Shown here: positions 41,055-52,252 of the stretch, in pieces
Layout: each line of letters opens with the position of its first letter
Numbering within the stretch: the stretch's first letter is position 1
Assembly: GCA_039090855.1 (NCBI GenBank)
Contig: CM077011.1
Span: 24,209,001 to 24,273,000 of the forward strand
DNA length: 64,000 nucleotides
Source of the DNA: Macrothele yani
Lineage: Eukaryota > Arthropoda > Arachnida > Araneae > Macrothelidae
Reading direction: 5' to 3'
Made by a program: the position numbers and the translations under genes
The notes under the pieces: model-generated
The model's input: only the letters and a program-made list of their open reading frames with translations
Databases searched by the model: none
What the model was told of the DNA's origin: nothing

Positions 41055-44000
41055 GGGTGAAGGAAAAATCACTGGTGATTCGTCAAAAATGTTCGGTGGG
41101 TCGTCCACAATTTCTGGCGGTTGAACATGAGATATAGATTCTTGAGTCTGTGGAACAGAAGGTTGAGTAGGATTGATAATGAACTCGATATCCCGTTCGT
41201 GATACTTGCGACATTGATCAACATGTACATATTGAAAATTGTTGTTCGGTTTCTCCAGAACAATATTATTTTCAAAGACATTTGCCACCCGATATGGACC
41301 TTCGTAGCTGGGTGCAAATTTCTTCACTAAAGTATGCGAAACAGAAGACTGGAAGTGCGTTTCCACGAGAGTGAGATCTCCAACGACAAGATCTGGTTCC
41401 CTACGCCTAGAATTATAATATCGTGCTTGAGCCGCTTGTGCTCCTAGCATTGCAACACGAGCTTTTTCTGCCATAATGTGTACTGATTGCGGAGTTGGTC
41501 GCTGGTTTAATTCGTCGATAATCCCCGTTAAATTTTCAAAAGGGGTTTTAATTTTGCGACCCAGAAAAAGTTCTGCAGGAGTAATTTTAGTAGACTCGTG
41601 GACAGACGAGCGGAGGGCGAACGCAAAAAGTTCTAAATGTTCATCCCATCTTTCATGGTGGTCCATTACGAAAGTCGCAATCATTTTCACTAGCGTTCGG
41701 TTAACGCGTTCTGCAGGATTACTCTGGGGATGATATGGGGAAATGAATTTATGTTTAATGTGTAATCTCGCACACATTCTTTCAAAAATGTCAGAAATAA
41801 ATTGAGGACCATTATCCGAAACTACTTTATTAGGTGCACCATATCTAGAAAATACTTCATTAACTAAGACATTACAAATAACCTCTGCCGTAGCGGCTTT
41901 AATGGGAAAAACTTCAACCCATTTAGAAAAATTATCAGTTAGTACTAAAACATAACGAGCTTTATTTTTAACAGATAATGGATAAGGTCCCAATAAATCT
42001 ATGGAAATAATATCAAATACATGAGAACTTGAACTAGATTTCAAGTGACCGGCCGGTCTTACATTACGGTAATTATTAATCTGACACAAGTGACATGATT
42101 GAACGTATGCGAGCACACTTTGGTACATGCCAGGCCAATAGGCAACATCCCGCAATTTACAACGGGTCTTGCGAATACCTAAATGGCCTGCAAGAGGTTT
42201 GTCATGAAATTCATTTAAAAGAGCCATTCTAAGGGTTCGCGGAATACATGGGCGAAACTCTGCCCTAGTAGTCCGAGACTTTGTATAATAAAGAAGACCC
42301 TCTATTACTTCAAAATGTTGTGACCTTCCAGCCAGAGAAGGATCACTTGGTAGGGGCGAACCCGCAAGCAAAAAATTGTAAATATCCCCAAAATCTGGAT
42401 CATTTATTAATTCTGCCATTATCTGCTCTCTGGATGTGATATCAGCTATCAGAAGTAAAGGCTGACATCCAGGAGTAGTTTCGGTGGGGACCCCACTAAT
42501 CGGAACGCGAGATAATGCGTCCGGTAATTGATTCTTATTACCTGGCTGATACGAAATTTTGATATTGCTCTCTTGTAACTTCAGAGCCCACTTCATAAGT
42601 CTTTGAGATAGGTGTTTAGCAGAATTCAAATACTGAAGGGCAGAATGATCCGTAATTATGTTAACTGTCAATTCGTTAAGATAACATTGAAATTTATTCA
42701 GTGCATACACAACAGCAAGACATTCACGTTCCGTAGCTGAATAATTGCGTTCAGCTTTGGCTAAAGTACGAGACGCAAAAGCTATTGGATGCCCAGCTTG
42801 TGACAAAACGCAACCAAGACCAACTCCGGATGCATCAGTATAAATATCAAATTCTTTAGAATGATCCGGGAAAGCCAACACCGGAGGCTGAGTCAATGCA
42901 GACTTCAGTGTTTCGAATGCAGCGTTAGCTTCAGGTGTCCAAATAAACTTCTTGTATTTACGCTTTAAAGCATACAATGGCTCACATATTGTAGCATAAG
43001 CGGGGACGAACTGCTGATACCATCCGGTCATTCCCAGAAAGCGGGATAGTTCTTTTGCTGTTTTAGGCCGAGGAAAGTCAGCAATAGGCCTAATTTTTTC
43101 ATTATCAGTGAATAAGCCGTGGGGAGTAATTTTCAACCCCAGATATACAATCTCGTCCCTCGCTATCTGGCATTTACTGGGTTTTAACGTCAAGCCAGCA
43201 TTGTATATAAGTTGGAACACCTGTTTGAGCAGAGAAAGGTGCTCGTCAAAAGTCTCTGATGTGATAATAATATCATCCAAATAGACATGCACATGGGGAC
43301 CCAGGACAGGTCTGAGAACCGTGTCCATAAGCTTTTGGAAAGTAGCAGGTGCAGAAGCTAAACCAAAAGGCATACGTAAATATTCATAGGCCCCAAAAGG
43401 AGTCACAAAGCCTGTTTTATCGACCGAGTCCGGATGTACTGCCACCTGCCAATATCCACTCGCCAAATCCAAAGTTGACATCCATTTGGTTGACGACAAG
43501 TCATTTAGAATATGTGACATAACAGGTAGGGGATAATTGATTGTTTTTGTGACTTGGTTGAGTTTGCGAAAATCTGTCACGAAACAAAATTCATTTGGTT
43601 GTTTCTTTGGAACCAAGAAGGCAGGAGCCGCCCAGGCGCTTGTTGATTCCCTGATTATGCCCTGCTTAATCATTTCCGCAATTTGACGTTGCATTTCCTG
43701 TTTTTTATGTGGAGCACAAGGGTAAGGTTTCGTCGCAATGGGTTTCGAACCATCAGTGTCAATAACATGATAAACCACCTGTGTGAAACCAGGTTGATCC
43801 GAAAATAAACCAGGGCTTTCCTGTAAAAGGAGAGAAAGCTGGTCTCGTTGCCCCTCATTCAATTGGTCACTCAACAATAAACTCGTAATATCTACAGGAA
43901 CCGTCGGAATCATTTCGACAGGTTCCGGAAAGGAAATCACATGTTGTACAAAATTCAAAGTTATTTGAAACTTGTTAATAAAGTCCATACCCATGAGACA

Positions 44001-44353
44001 TTTCACGGGTAGCTCGTCTATAAGCAGGAAAGAATGTGTAAAACGAGCTTTTCCCAGCCCTAAAGATAATGTGACAGTTCCTGCGATACTGAAGATTTCG
44101 TTATTTGCACCTCGCAAATACTGCGTTGCAGGCTGAACATGTATTGCAGAAAAAACATCATTGCAAAACTTTGTATTTAGGGCTGATATCTCAGACCCAG
44201 TGTCGAACTTTGTCTCGACAATAATGTCTTCAAGTGTCAAGAATACATCAGGCAACTGAGGAGTTTGAACAGTCACTAATACTGTTTTAGGGTCAGGATG
44301 TTTGGTATCAGGAAGCAGGACCGACCCTTCGTCTACTTCCTGTGGAAGTTTAA
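41019..44353 (-). CDS. pol: Gypsy Pol polyprotein (protease, RT, RNase H, integrase)
   Basis: It is reached by -1 frameshifting from gag; no ATG opens it. Counting from the GTG at 44276: protease KFDTGSEIS (Asp 25); RT with TLDLASGY (268-275) and YLDD (332-335); RNase H with TDAS (480-483), ATERE and ITDHSALQYL; integrase zinc motif H691, H698, C728, C731; catalytic Asp 760, Asp 821 (SDNGPQF) and Glu 856; and a GPY/F-type module (YEGPYRV) near the end. No stops in about 1,085 codons and all catalytic residues present, so the enzyme set looks intact. It makes the DNA copy from RNA primed at TGGCGCCCGAAC and integrates it with a 4-bp duplication. Confidence 0.95.
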
Positions 44354-44354
44354 A
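44309..44354 (-). promoter_or_regulatory. -1 ribosomal frameshift signal at gag/pol
   Basis: On the minus strand the heptamer TTTAAAC (44354-44348) is in phase T TTA AAC with gag. After a 5-base spacer comes a 10-bp stem, CAGGAAGTAG (44342-44333) with CTGCTTCCTG (44318-44309), closed by a 14-base loop. The gag stop TAG is in the stem. Pol is open in the -1 frame across the site. Confidence 0.85.
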
Positions 44355-45493
44355 GGAATTCTGGTGGTGTTAGCATGTGGTCGGAAACCTCGACCCTGCC
44401 GGGTATCGGGAAAATTTTCACGATAAGGAAAATTTCGTGCACCCTGCGTCGGGAACTCCGCGTGTCTGTTGAGATTTTCATTTTCGTTACGTCTGCCCTC
44501 AGCACGGGCAGAAAAATTATTATTGCCCTGAGCATGATAACGTTCCGAATGCTGCTGAGTGGAACGGGGTCGAGCATACTGTGCATTATGACGATACCCC
44601 GTAGCTTGCTCCGAAACTTGTTGCTGGTTCGCCACTCTTCTGTGTGGTGGAACGTATGAAGCTTGGGTGGGCACGTGTGTATGCTCGCGCTGAAAGTTTT
44701 GTCTATTATGCCGCTGAGGGTTTTCGGAATAAGCCTCGCGGGGTGCCCGAGCATGGTGAGTTGCAGCATGTTTGCCATGTCGCTCTTCATACGTGCGTAT
44801 GAGGCGAAGGCATTCATGAATAGTGGTAGGGTGTCGAACCTCAAGAAAATCTTGCAAGAATGGGTCGAGCTGCTGTACGAGGGTATCCAACATGTCAACA
44901 TGACTGGCATGTGGATCCCATAGATTATATAGGCGTGTAGTTTCCAACGCAAATGCAACAGGGCTATCATTGGGACCCTGCTGACGAGAAAACAGCTGTT
45001 GAGCAAGGCTAGCTCGACTGAGGCCGAAAGGAAAGACCTCCAAGAATTCTGCACGGAAATTCTCATAATGAGAATCCGGGTTCGACCCTCGCCACTGCCG
45101 ATACCAGGTCTTGGCGGTATCTCTCAAGCAAGTTCCGGCAATTTGGACCTTGCAGTCTTCCGGAATATTATATAAATCAAAATAGTCTTCCAGATCTTCG
45201 AGGAACTTTAAAGACCCCTCCAAACCATTGAAATAAATTGTTCCTGCATGCGGCACGAAATGAGCAAGCATTCTGCTTCGCTGAGAGGATTGAACTCCCT
45301 CAGGTACGACCCGCGACTCAGAGTAATAAGAAGCTGGTGCATTACGAGATGGTGAAGAATGCTTGGGTATGTGTAGATTATTCATATCCAAGTCAGAGCC
45401 ACAGGCTTCGTACAAATTCTCTAAACAAACACCATTACCCTCGAGACTTGCCGGAAGGTGGAAATTTGCAGTTGTCTCAGGTAAGGAAGCCAT
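44333..45493 (-). CDS. gag: Gypsy Gag structural protein
   Basis: 386 codons from ATG 45493. The capsid-like middle holds FNGLEGSLKFLEDLEDYFDL, AGTCLRDTAKTWYRQWRG and FRAEFLEVFPFGLSRASLAQ, the retrotransposon Gag pattern. The C-terminal 140 residues are rich in Arg, His, Asn and Gln and contain no Cys, so the usual CCHC zinc knuckle is missing; basic residues probably bind RNA instead. The last codons overlap the frameshift signal. No internal stops. Confidence 0.9.
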   Translation of the reverse strand: MASLPETTANFHLPASLEGNGVCLENLYEACGSDLDMNNLHIPKHSSPSRNAPASYYSESRVVPEGVQSSQRSRMLAHFVPHAGTIYFNGLEGSLKFLEDLEDYFDLYNIPEDCKVQIAGTCLRDTAKTWYRQWRGSNPDSHYENFRAEFLEVFPFGLSRASLAQQLFSRQQGPNDSPVAFALETTRLYNLWDPHASHVDMLDTLVQQLDPFLQDFLEVRHPTTIHECLRLIRTYEERHGKHAATHHARAPREAYSENPQRHNRQNFQREHTHVPTQASYVPPHRRVANQQQVSEQATGYRHNAQYARPRSTQQHSERYHAQGNNNFSARAEGRRNENENLNRHAEFPTQGARNFPYRENFPDTRQGRGFRPHANTTRIPLNFHRK

Positions 45494-45528
45494 GGGTAAT
45501 AATAGTCAGGATCTCGTGTTAGAGAAAA

Positions 45529-45540
45529 GTTCGGGCGCCA
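45529..45540 (-). promoter_or_regulatory. Gypsy primer-binding site TGGCGCCCGAAC
   Basis: Minus strand, two bases after the 5' LTR. It is identical to that of the TRIM-like element. Confidence 0.9.
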
Positions 45541-45542
45541 AT

Positions 45543-46119
45543 TATAATGAATTAGCTTTGTTTATCTTTTTGCTGAGCTAATTATTATGAATGAATAATG
45601 CTCTACGCTTCAAAATAATGAATTCCCAAAAGGGTGTTGTTACTCGTTAATTATGAACTTAAACAAAGTCTCAACGCTGGTTATTTATATTAAGTAATCA
45701 AAGTCATAAACCTAACAGCCAGACAGAGGTCTGACAAAACTAAGAATTGAAAAAGACTGAACTTACAGAACAACTTGTTTATTATGATGACTCCTGGTCA
45801 ACTAAGGCACTCATATATCACTACTACATAACAACACACTGCAACGCAACACAACACACCACCAACAACACCAACCACCCTCAACTCCAAGGCAACAACA
45901 CACAACTACAACGCAACTCCAACGCAACAACACAACTACACTTCTCGATGAACGCGCCTATATACGAGCTACCACCACGTCATGACTTACACTCATTGCC
46001 AGATCTCATTCAGCGGGTGAAATAATATTCCGTTCAGTAGGAAGATAATTTACATAGTAAAATAAAATAACCAGAGATAGTAAAATCAAAAGGAAAGTGA
46101 ATATAGAGTATACGTTACA
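45543..46119 (-). repeat. Gypsy 5' LTR
   Basis: 577 bp, identical to the 3' LTR except for about three substitutions (for example CCAAGGCAAC for CCAACGCAAC). Promoter position is not obvious. Confidence 0.93.
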
Positions 46120-46445
46120 CCACGTCTCTGCACCATACGTAAGCACTGGAAGGATGCATTGATCAAACACTTTTCTTTTAAGACATAATGGCATATTGCT
46201 CTTGAAAATTATGCTGTTTCTTATAAAAGCTCTCCAGGCAAGTTTTGTACGCCGATTAATTTCTTCACCAATGTGACCCTCACTTCATATCTGCTGTGCA
46301 AGATAAACGTACGTGTCTGTTATCTCCAGCTTTTCTCCATCAATCGATAAATCTTCATTTCTTGTAAAAGCATTGTACATCACTTTTGTCTTCTGAAAGT
46401 TAATTTTTATTCCCACTTCTTTACTCTTGTCAGCAAGTTCCTGGA

Positions 46446-47324
46446 TCATATACTCTGTTGCTCGGATGGGGTAGTTGCAAAAATGACTACGTCATCAGCA
46501 AAACGAAGGTGGGTTAGATAATCTCCATTAATCTTTATCCCTTTGTTTTCCCAGTTCAGTGATTGAAAGACATTTTCCAATGTGGCATTAAAGAGCTTCG
46601 GAGATATGGTGTCATCTTGTCTCACTCCTTTTCCAATTTTTATGTGTGTTGTATTTTCAAACAGCCGAATCTTTGCACTTGCATTTTCATAGATGTTACT
46701 AATTATATTAATGTATGCATCTTCAATACCGCAGGATTTCAGAGCCATTGCAACTGCTGATGGTTTCACCGAATCAAAGGCTTTTTCATAATCGATAAAA
46801 GCCATGCACAATGGAAGTTCATATTCCCTCGCTCTTTCAATTAGTTCTCTCAGTACGTGGATATGATCTATTGTGCTGTAGCCACTCCTGAATCCAGCTT
46901 GTTCTCTCGGTTGAGCCATGTCCAGTGTCACCTTCAAGCGGTGTGAAAGAACTTTAGTGAAGATTTTATAAACCACTGATAGGAGGCTGATAGGTCTGTA
47001 GTTCCTGAGATCCTCAATGTCACCTTTTTTATGTAGCAAGATCATTGTAGCGTTGTTCCAATTTTCAGGAATTTTCCCTTCATTAAGGCATCGAGTGAAA
47101 ATTTGGGCGAGTACTGTTTCGATTTCTCCACTTGCTTCTTCTATGATGTCTATAGTAATTCCATCTCCTCCTGGAGCTTTTCCCCGCTTCATGTTCTTGA
47201 TTGCATGTGCAACTTCTGCTGGAAGGACTGGAAGAACTCTGGTACTGGTACCTTTCATGATGTCTGGAGTACATGTATCATCCCTTTCATATAATTTGGA
47301 GTAGAAATCTTTCACTCTTGTCAA
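46446..47324 (-). pseudogene. RTE LINE copy 2 reverse transcriptase region
   Basis: RVKDFYSKLYERDD, GKAPGGDGITIDII, NYRPISLLSVVYKIFTKVLS, AFIDYEKAFDSV, GVRQDDTISPKLF (Gly to Asp in the QGD motif) and FADDVVIF. A lesion after ATTPSEQQS ends this frame; the thumb/C-terminal pieces continue to 46124 in other frames. Confidence 0.88.
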
Positions 47325-47371
47325 AATTTTGCCTCTATTCCTTGTTACAGAACCATCTTCTTTTCTCAGTG

Positions 47372-48565
47372 CTATAATCTGTTTTTCCCCTTACTGAGAT
47401 GTCCCTTTGCTATCTTTAGGCTTTGGTTGTTTTCAATTGCTTTCCTTACTAGTTCACAGTTGAATTTCCTTACGTCTTCAGTGATACTTTTTCGTACTGT
47501 CTTGCGTAGCTCTATATATTCCACTTTGGAAGTCACATCTTCTTTAGTTGTCCTCATCACTCTTCTTTTTTGCATCAACATTTTGGTTTTTCCTGATAAT
47601 TTGTTCACATGCAATTTGTTCTTAGACCCAGCTAATTTTGTTGCTGTTTCCATAAGAACTTTGGTTACTTTTCTGTTAACTTCAGAAATATCCACTTCTT
47701 CCGATGTTAGGCCTTCTAAAGCAGAGAATCTGTTCTTCAGTTCCAACTTGAAGGTATTATGGTGTTTTTTAAGGTTGGTTATGTGAATACATTTTGTTTG
47801 TCTTATGAGCTTGCTACGTTCGAATTTAGTGTTGAGGTGCATCTTACATCTCACCAATCTATGGTCACTGCCTGTGTTGAACTTGTTTAGCACACTGCAG
47901 TCTTCTATGACGAATTTTTTGTTACACATAATAAAATCAATTTCACTTGTCGTTACATTTGGATGTCTGCATGTCCATTTCCTGTGTGGCTTTTTCTTGA
48001 AAAAGGAGTTCAAGATGAAAAACCCTTCTGCCTCTGCAAACTCTACGAGAGTATTTCCACGCTGGTTTCTGTTGCCGTGACCGAATTTACCTACTGAAGT
48101 TTCATTCTGTTGCCGTTGCCCTATTTTTGCATTGAAATCTCCAATAATTATCTTCAAGTGCTGCTTACCTTTATTATTTAGATCACGAATTTCCTCATAA
48201 AATTCTTCAATTTCTTCTTCAGCATGACTTGTGGTGGGTGCATAAGTTTGAATAATCTGAGCCTGGTATCTTTTCGAGAGTTGGATAACAAGTCGTGCAG
48301 CTCTGTCAGAGGAACTTTCAACTTCTACAACTTTATCCTTCAGTTTCTTGTTTATTATAAATCCAACACCACTAGTTCCTCCAGTATCAGTCCCACGATA
48401 GTAGAAGAGATGTCCACTTTTCAGTTCAATGAGATCTTCTCCTTTTCTCCTTACCTCACTTAGCCCGACGATGTCCCACTTGATCCTTTGTAGTTCCTCT
48501 TCCAATTCAAGAAGCCTTGAATCAGAAGATAGGGAGCGTCCGTTATACGTAGCCAAGGTCAGCAT
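47372..48565 (-). pseudogene. RTE LINE copy 2 endonuclease region
   Basis: It starts MLTLATYNGRSLSS and carries LSEVRRKGE, GDFNAKIG, SEIDFIM and GSDHRLV, as in copy 1. The upstream in-frame stop (TAG after DMKA) shows that this Met is the likely native start. It ends by frameshift in the linker before the RT. Confidence 0.88.
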
Positions 48566-48802
48566 CAGATGGCAGCCTAGTCCGGTCCTCCGGGAATTCT
48601 TAGCACCCTATGCCTTCATGTCGCACTGGCCGCTGCCTTGGCCAGGTACATTCCAGCTGCCGGAGGCTGAGGGCCAAGATTTAAGTTGTGGAGTCATTTT
48701 GGAGGGGTTTGGCCATAACTCACCACGCTGGCCAAGCGGGTTGGTGAGTGTGGGATAGCATTTCCTCTAATCCCGATGGCATAGTTATACCGCTATTGGC
48801 GG

Positions 48803-48957
<155 letters not shown>

Positions 48958-50085
48958 CACTGGCGTGCAAAAATTAAGGACGAGGCGGTTTTTTCGAATG
49001 TAACGTCGTGCAGAAGTGCCCCACATCGACTCAAATCATACCATCAGATCCCCAAGATGTACGAATATGGGACAAGTGAGCAAAACTCTCCAAACAAGGA
49101 ATCCAAAGGATACAAAGGCACTTTATTGAAAAGGTAGCTTCGAGCACAACTGGACAGAAGACAGAAATGTCCATGTGACAGGCGGCTGCCAAGAAACATC
49201 CCGTCTTTAGTAGGGGATATGATTACCCCTGACTCTGTTGCAGGATTTACAACGTCTGTCCATGCTGAGGACGATTATGTCTAGGAACTTTTGAGGCATC
49301 GCTGCCCATTCCTCTTGTAGCGCCAATCGCAGCGGCAGAATCGTTGCTGGCGGCTGGTGACGTGCTGCCAAGCGTCTCTCTAGAAGGTCCCACACGTGTT
49401 CGATTGGATTTAGGTCCGGGGACCTTGAGGGCCAATCCATGCGTTGAATATCTTCACTCTCCAATAGCTCTGCGACAGCCACTGTACGATGAGGTGTAGC
49501 GTTGTCGTCCATGAAGAGGAACTCAGGACCCATAGCACCTATAAACAGACGCACGTGAGGCAGAAGAACCACGGTACAATAGCGGACACCAGTGACTGAA
49601 CTTCCTTGGACGATGTGGTGGTCAGTACGGCTACCACTGATAAACTCTCGGACAGCTGTTCCAGTCGTTAGAAGTGCTCTCCAAGCTCGTGAAACGATGC
49701 TGTGAGCGATCCCGAACTCCTCGGCCACACTAGCCACACTTCGACCTTCTTCCAACTTCCCAATGACGCGAACTCGGGTAAAGTTATCCAGATGTCGTCT
49801 ACTGGATTGCCTGTTGGCCATATCACACGGTGCCAGCAACTCTACGTCGTTCAAACCGATGTACACCGTGCAATAGCTTTCATCGAATTGCTGAGCGTAC
49901 ACCACCCAGGTGCTTTATACCCTTCCGACACTCTCACCCCCCCCTACGTCATACTGCATATATGCGCATGCCCTACCGTACCGGACCCTAGTCTATCTCC
50001 TGAGTGGTGTTTTGGTGCGTTCTGCCTGCTCGTTCCGCTGTTATGCTAATTTCTCCTCTTCGTCTTAAATTTTTGCACACCAGCT
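48958..50085 (-). mobile_element. Tc1-like transposon, copy 2, internally deleted
   Basis: TIR CACTGGCGTGCAAAAATTAA at 48958; the other end near 50085 (TTTGCACACCAG on the plus strand) is slightly worn. Same family as 11324-13299, lacking the middle of the gene and the SINE-B. Confidence 0.9.
49207..49905 (-). CDS. Tc1-like transposase with in-frame central deletion
   Basis: 232 uninterrupted codons: HTH DNA-binding region (FTRVRVIGKLEEGRSVASVA, VSRAWRALLTTGTAVREF), then directly GSSVTGVRYC, FLFMDDNATPHRTVAVAELL (second Asp), [20 protein letters not shown] (Glu) and SMDRRCK. The second HTH and the block with the first catalytic Asp (VTDESRF) are deleted without loss of frame. It could not catalyse transposition but keeps the DNA-binding part, so it might compete with active enzyme. 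No evidence of expression. Confidence 0.7.
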   Translation of the reverse strand: MVYAQQFDESYCTVYIGLNDVELLAPCDMANRQSSRRHLDNFTRVRVIGKLEEGRSVASVAEEFGIAHSIVSRAWRALLTTGTAVREFISGSRTDHHIVQGSSVTGVRYCTVVLLPHVRLFIGAMGPEFLFMDDNATPHRTVAVAELLESEDIQRMDWPSRSPDLNPIEHVWDLLERRLAARHQPPATILPLRLALQEEWAAMPQKFLDIIVLSMDRRCKSCNRVRGNHIPY

Positions 50086-50092
50086 TATATAT

Positions 50093-52140
50093 GATATATG
50101 TATATAGTCATTTGCAAAAGTTTAAGACCACCTGTCAATTTATTTAAAATTAAGATTTTTAAAGAAACAACTATTTACTAGTCAGAGATATTTGAAAACA
50201 TTACACCACAGATAAATGCTTTCATTCTTTAGAACACAAGACCGAAATCAATACTTTGTGTGGCCACCTTTGTTACTTATAGCCGAAAGAATACGATGCG
50301 GCATACTCTGAATGAGGAATTTGCAGTAGTCACTTGAAATACCTTTGCACCGCCCGTTCTTTATCGTGTCAGTCAAAGCTTGGGAATTTGATGGCTGCTT
50401 TTTTGCTATTTAGCCTTTTAAAATGGTCCACATATTTTCAAAGGGGTTAAGGTCGGGACTATAACCGGGCCAGCCAAATACAGTTGCGTTTATCTTGTGC
50501 AGGTAGTCCTTTACTGTCATTGTGCTGTGACATGGAGCACCATCATGCGTAAGCTGTGGTATGAAGCACCATCATGCATAAGCTGTGGCATGGGGCACCA
50601 TCATGCATAAGCTGTGGCATGACGCACCATCATGCATAAACTGTAGCATGAAGCACCATCATGCATAAACTGTGGCATGAAGCACCATCATGCATAAGCT
50701 GTGACATGGAGCACCATCATGCATAAGCTGCTACATGGAGCACCATCATGCATAAGCTGTGGAACGAAGCACCATCATGCATAAACTGTGACATGGAGCA
50801 CAATCATGCATAAGCTGTGGCATGAAGCACCATCATGCATAAGCTGTGGCATGGAGCACCATCATGCATAAGCTGTGGCATGACGCACCATCATGCATAA
50901 ACTGAGGCATGAAGCACCATCATGCATAAGATGTAGCATGAAGCACCATCATGCATAAACTGTGGCATGAAGCACCATCATGCATAAGCTGTGACATGGA
51001 GCACCATCATGCATAAACTGTGGCATGAAGCACCATCATGCATAAGCTGTGACATGGCGCACAATCATGCATAAGCTGTGGCATGAAGCACAATCATGCA
51101 TCAGCTGTGGCATGAAGCACAATCATGCATAAGCTTTAGCATGAAGCACCATCATGCATAAACTGTGGCATGAAGCACCATCATGCATAAACTGTGACAT
51201 GGAGCACAATCATGCATAAGCTGTGACATGGAGCACAATCATGCATAAGCTGTGGCATGAAGCACAATCATGCATAAGCTGTGGCATGAAGCACCATCAT
51301 GGATAAGCTGTGGCATGAAGCACCATCATACATAATATCTGTGCACGTGCATATGAGTTAACAGCTTCTCCCGTAACATTTCCACATAAAAGGACTAGTC
51401 ATGGTAGTGCCTGTCGGAAAAAAGGATAATGAAGCAGTACCAGATGCTGACATAGCAACCCATATCATCTGACTAGGCGGATTTCTAACGGTGCTAACGG
51501 TGAGATTTTCATCAAACCTTTTGCCTGTTGTTCGTCGAACATGTGCTTCACGCAATTCAAATTGACGCACAACTGGTTAAACGAAAAAAGAATTTCTTCA
51601 ATTTCCAGTAGTCCACGATTTATGACGCATCGCAAACTGGAGTCTCTTCTTTTTTTTTTTTTTTTTGACAGAGGTTAGTCTAGGTTTATGTGCAGGTTTA
51701 TATGACTTTGATCCAAAATATTTGCCAAGACATCAGGAAACAGCGCTGATACTAATATTAGACCACCCTTTTGAATGTAGAAAGGCCTTGATTTTCTTGC
51801 ACGAACTCCTCGGAGAACGCATAACTATTCGTCTCATGGTATTGTCATTCCGTGGGGTTGTTCTGTTTGGAAGTCCACTTCTTTTTCGTTCTATAAATTA
51901 ATCTTTATCTAAATATTTCATAATCGCATTATGAATAGCAGTCTTTCTCACATTCACGTTCTGCTTGGGTCACGTTCGGAGTATTCTTCATGATATAAAT
52001 TCACTATTTGTGCCCTCTGAGTAACACTTAATGACACCTTTTAGCCCATTTTTCGCTATACTGTATAAAAAATACGAACAAAACCTCTTAGCATGAAAAC
52101 CAGAAGCAAACGTACGCTTGCACACTTCCCCCAATCCTAT
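50093..52140 (-). pseudogene. Tc1-like transposase carrying a 29-bp minisatellite
   Basis: Minus-strand order: RKRSGLPNRTTPRNDNTMRR and RSPRSSCKKIKAFL (HTH, 52000-51800), KSYKPAHKPRL, a T/A tract, VRRTTGKRFDENLTVSTVRN, PPSQMIWVAMSASGTASLSF, TGTTMTSPFMWKCYG, the minisatellite, then LTHDGAPCHSTMTVKDYLHK (second Asp), WPGYSPDLNPFENMWTILKG (Glu) and PHRILSAISNKGGHTKY. A terminus AGTCATTTGCAAAAGTTTAA lies near 50116. Several stops exist, and the first Asp block is lost near 51640. It is one element of about 2 kb, 0.8 kb of it minisatellite. Confidence 0.85.
50522..51341. repeat. 29-bp minisatellite, about 28 copies, inside the Tc1 gene
   Basis: Plus-strand unit GCACCATCATGCATAAGCTG followed by TGGCATGAA. 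On the minus strand each unit spells the codons for LMHDGAPCH, the motif around the second catalytic Asp. Since 29 is not a multiple of three, successive units change frame. Variation is at a few positions (ACCATC/ACAATC, AAGCTG/AAACTG). Confidence 0.95.
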
Positions 52141-52191
52141 CAACAGCTGCCACTATGGGATGATCCAACACCGACAAGAAGTTGAGTAATA

Positions 52192-52212
52192 CAGATATAT
52201 ATATATACATAT

Positions 52213-52248
<36 letters not shown>

Positions 52249-52250
52249 GA
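52192..52250. repeat. (TA)n(CA)n microsatellite at the truncated 5' end of LINE copy 3
   Basis: TATATATATACATATG then about 15 CA repeats, directly before LINE sequence. Confidence 0.9.
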
Positions 52251-52252
52251 GA

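Larger units (their letters stand above)
38790..46119 (-). mobile_element. Gypsy-type LTR retrotransposon, complete, young
   Basis: 7,330 bp with two 577-bp LTRs, a 4-bp CCAC target duplication, primer site, purine tract, gag and pol on the minus strand, an additional 3' open frame and no recognisable env. The LTRs differ at about three positions, so the insertion is recent. It sits inside LINE copy 2, the flanks of which rejoin perfectly. Gene order protease, RT, RNase H, integrase is that of Metaviridae (Gypsy). Confidence 0.95.
46120..48800 (-). mobile_element. RTE LINE copy 2, 5' part
   Basis: It continues the 3' part at 38389-38789 beyond the Gypsy insertion; the join lies within LTYGAETWTL. 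On the minus strand the endonuclease frame (48565-47372) is open for 397 codons, a frameshift in an A/G run near 47385 follows, then an RT frame (47324-46446) to FADDVVIFATTP, and later pieces. The LINE 5' leader and hairpin reach about 48800. Residues match copy 1 at well over 90 percent by eye. Confidence 0.92.
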
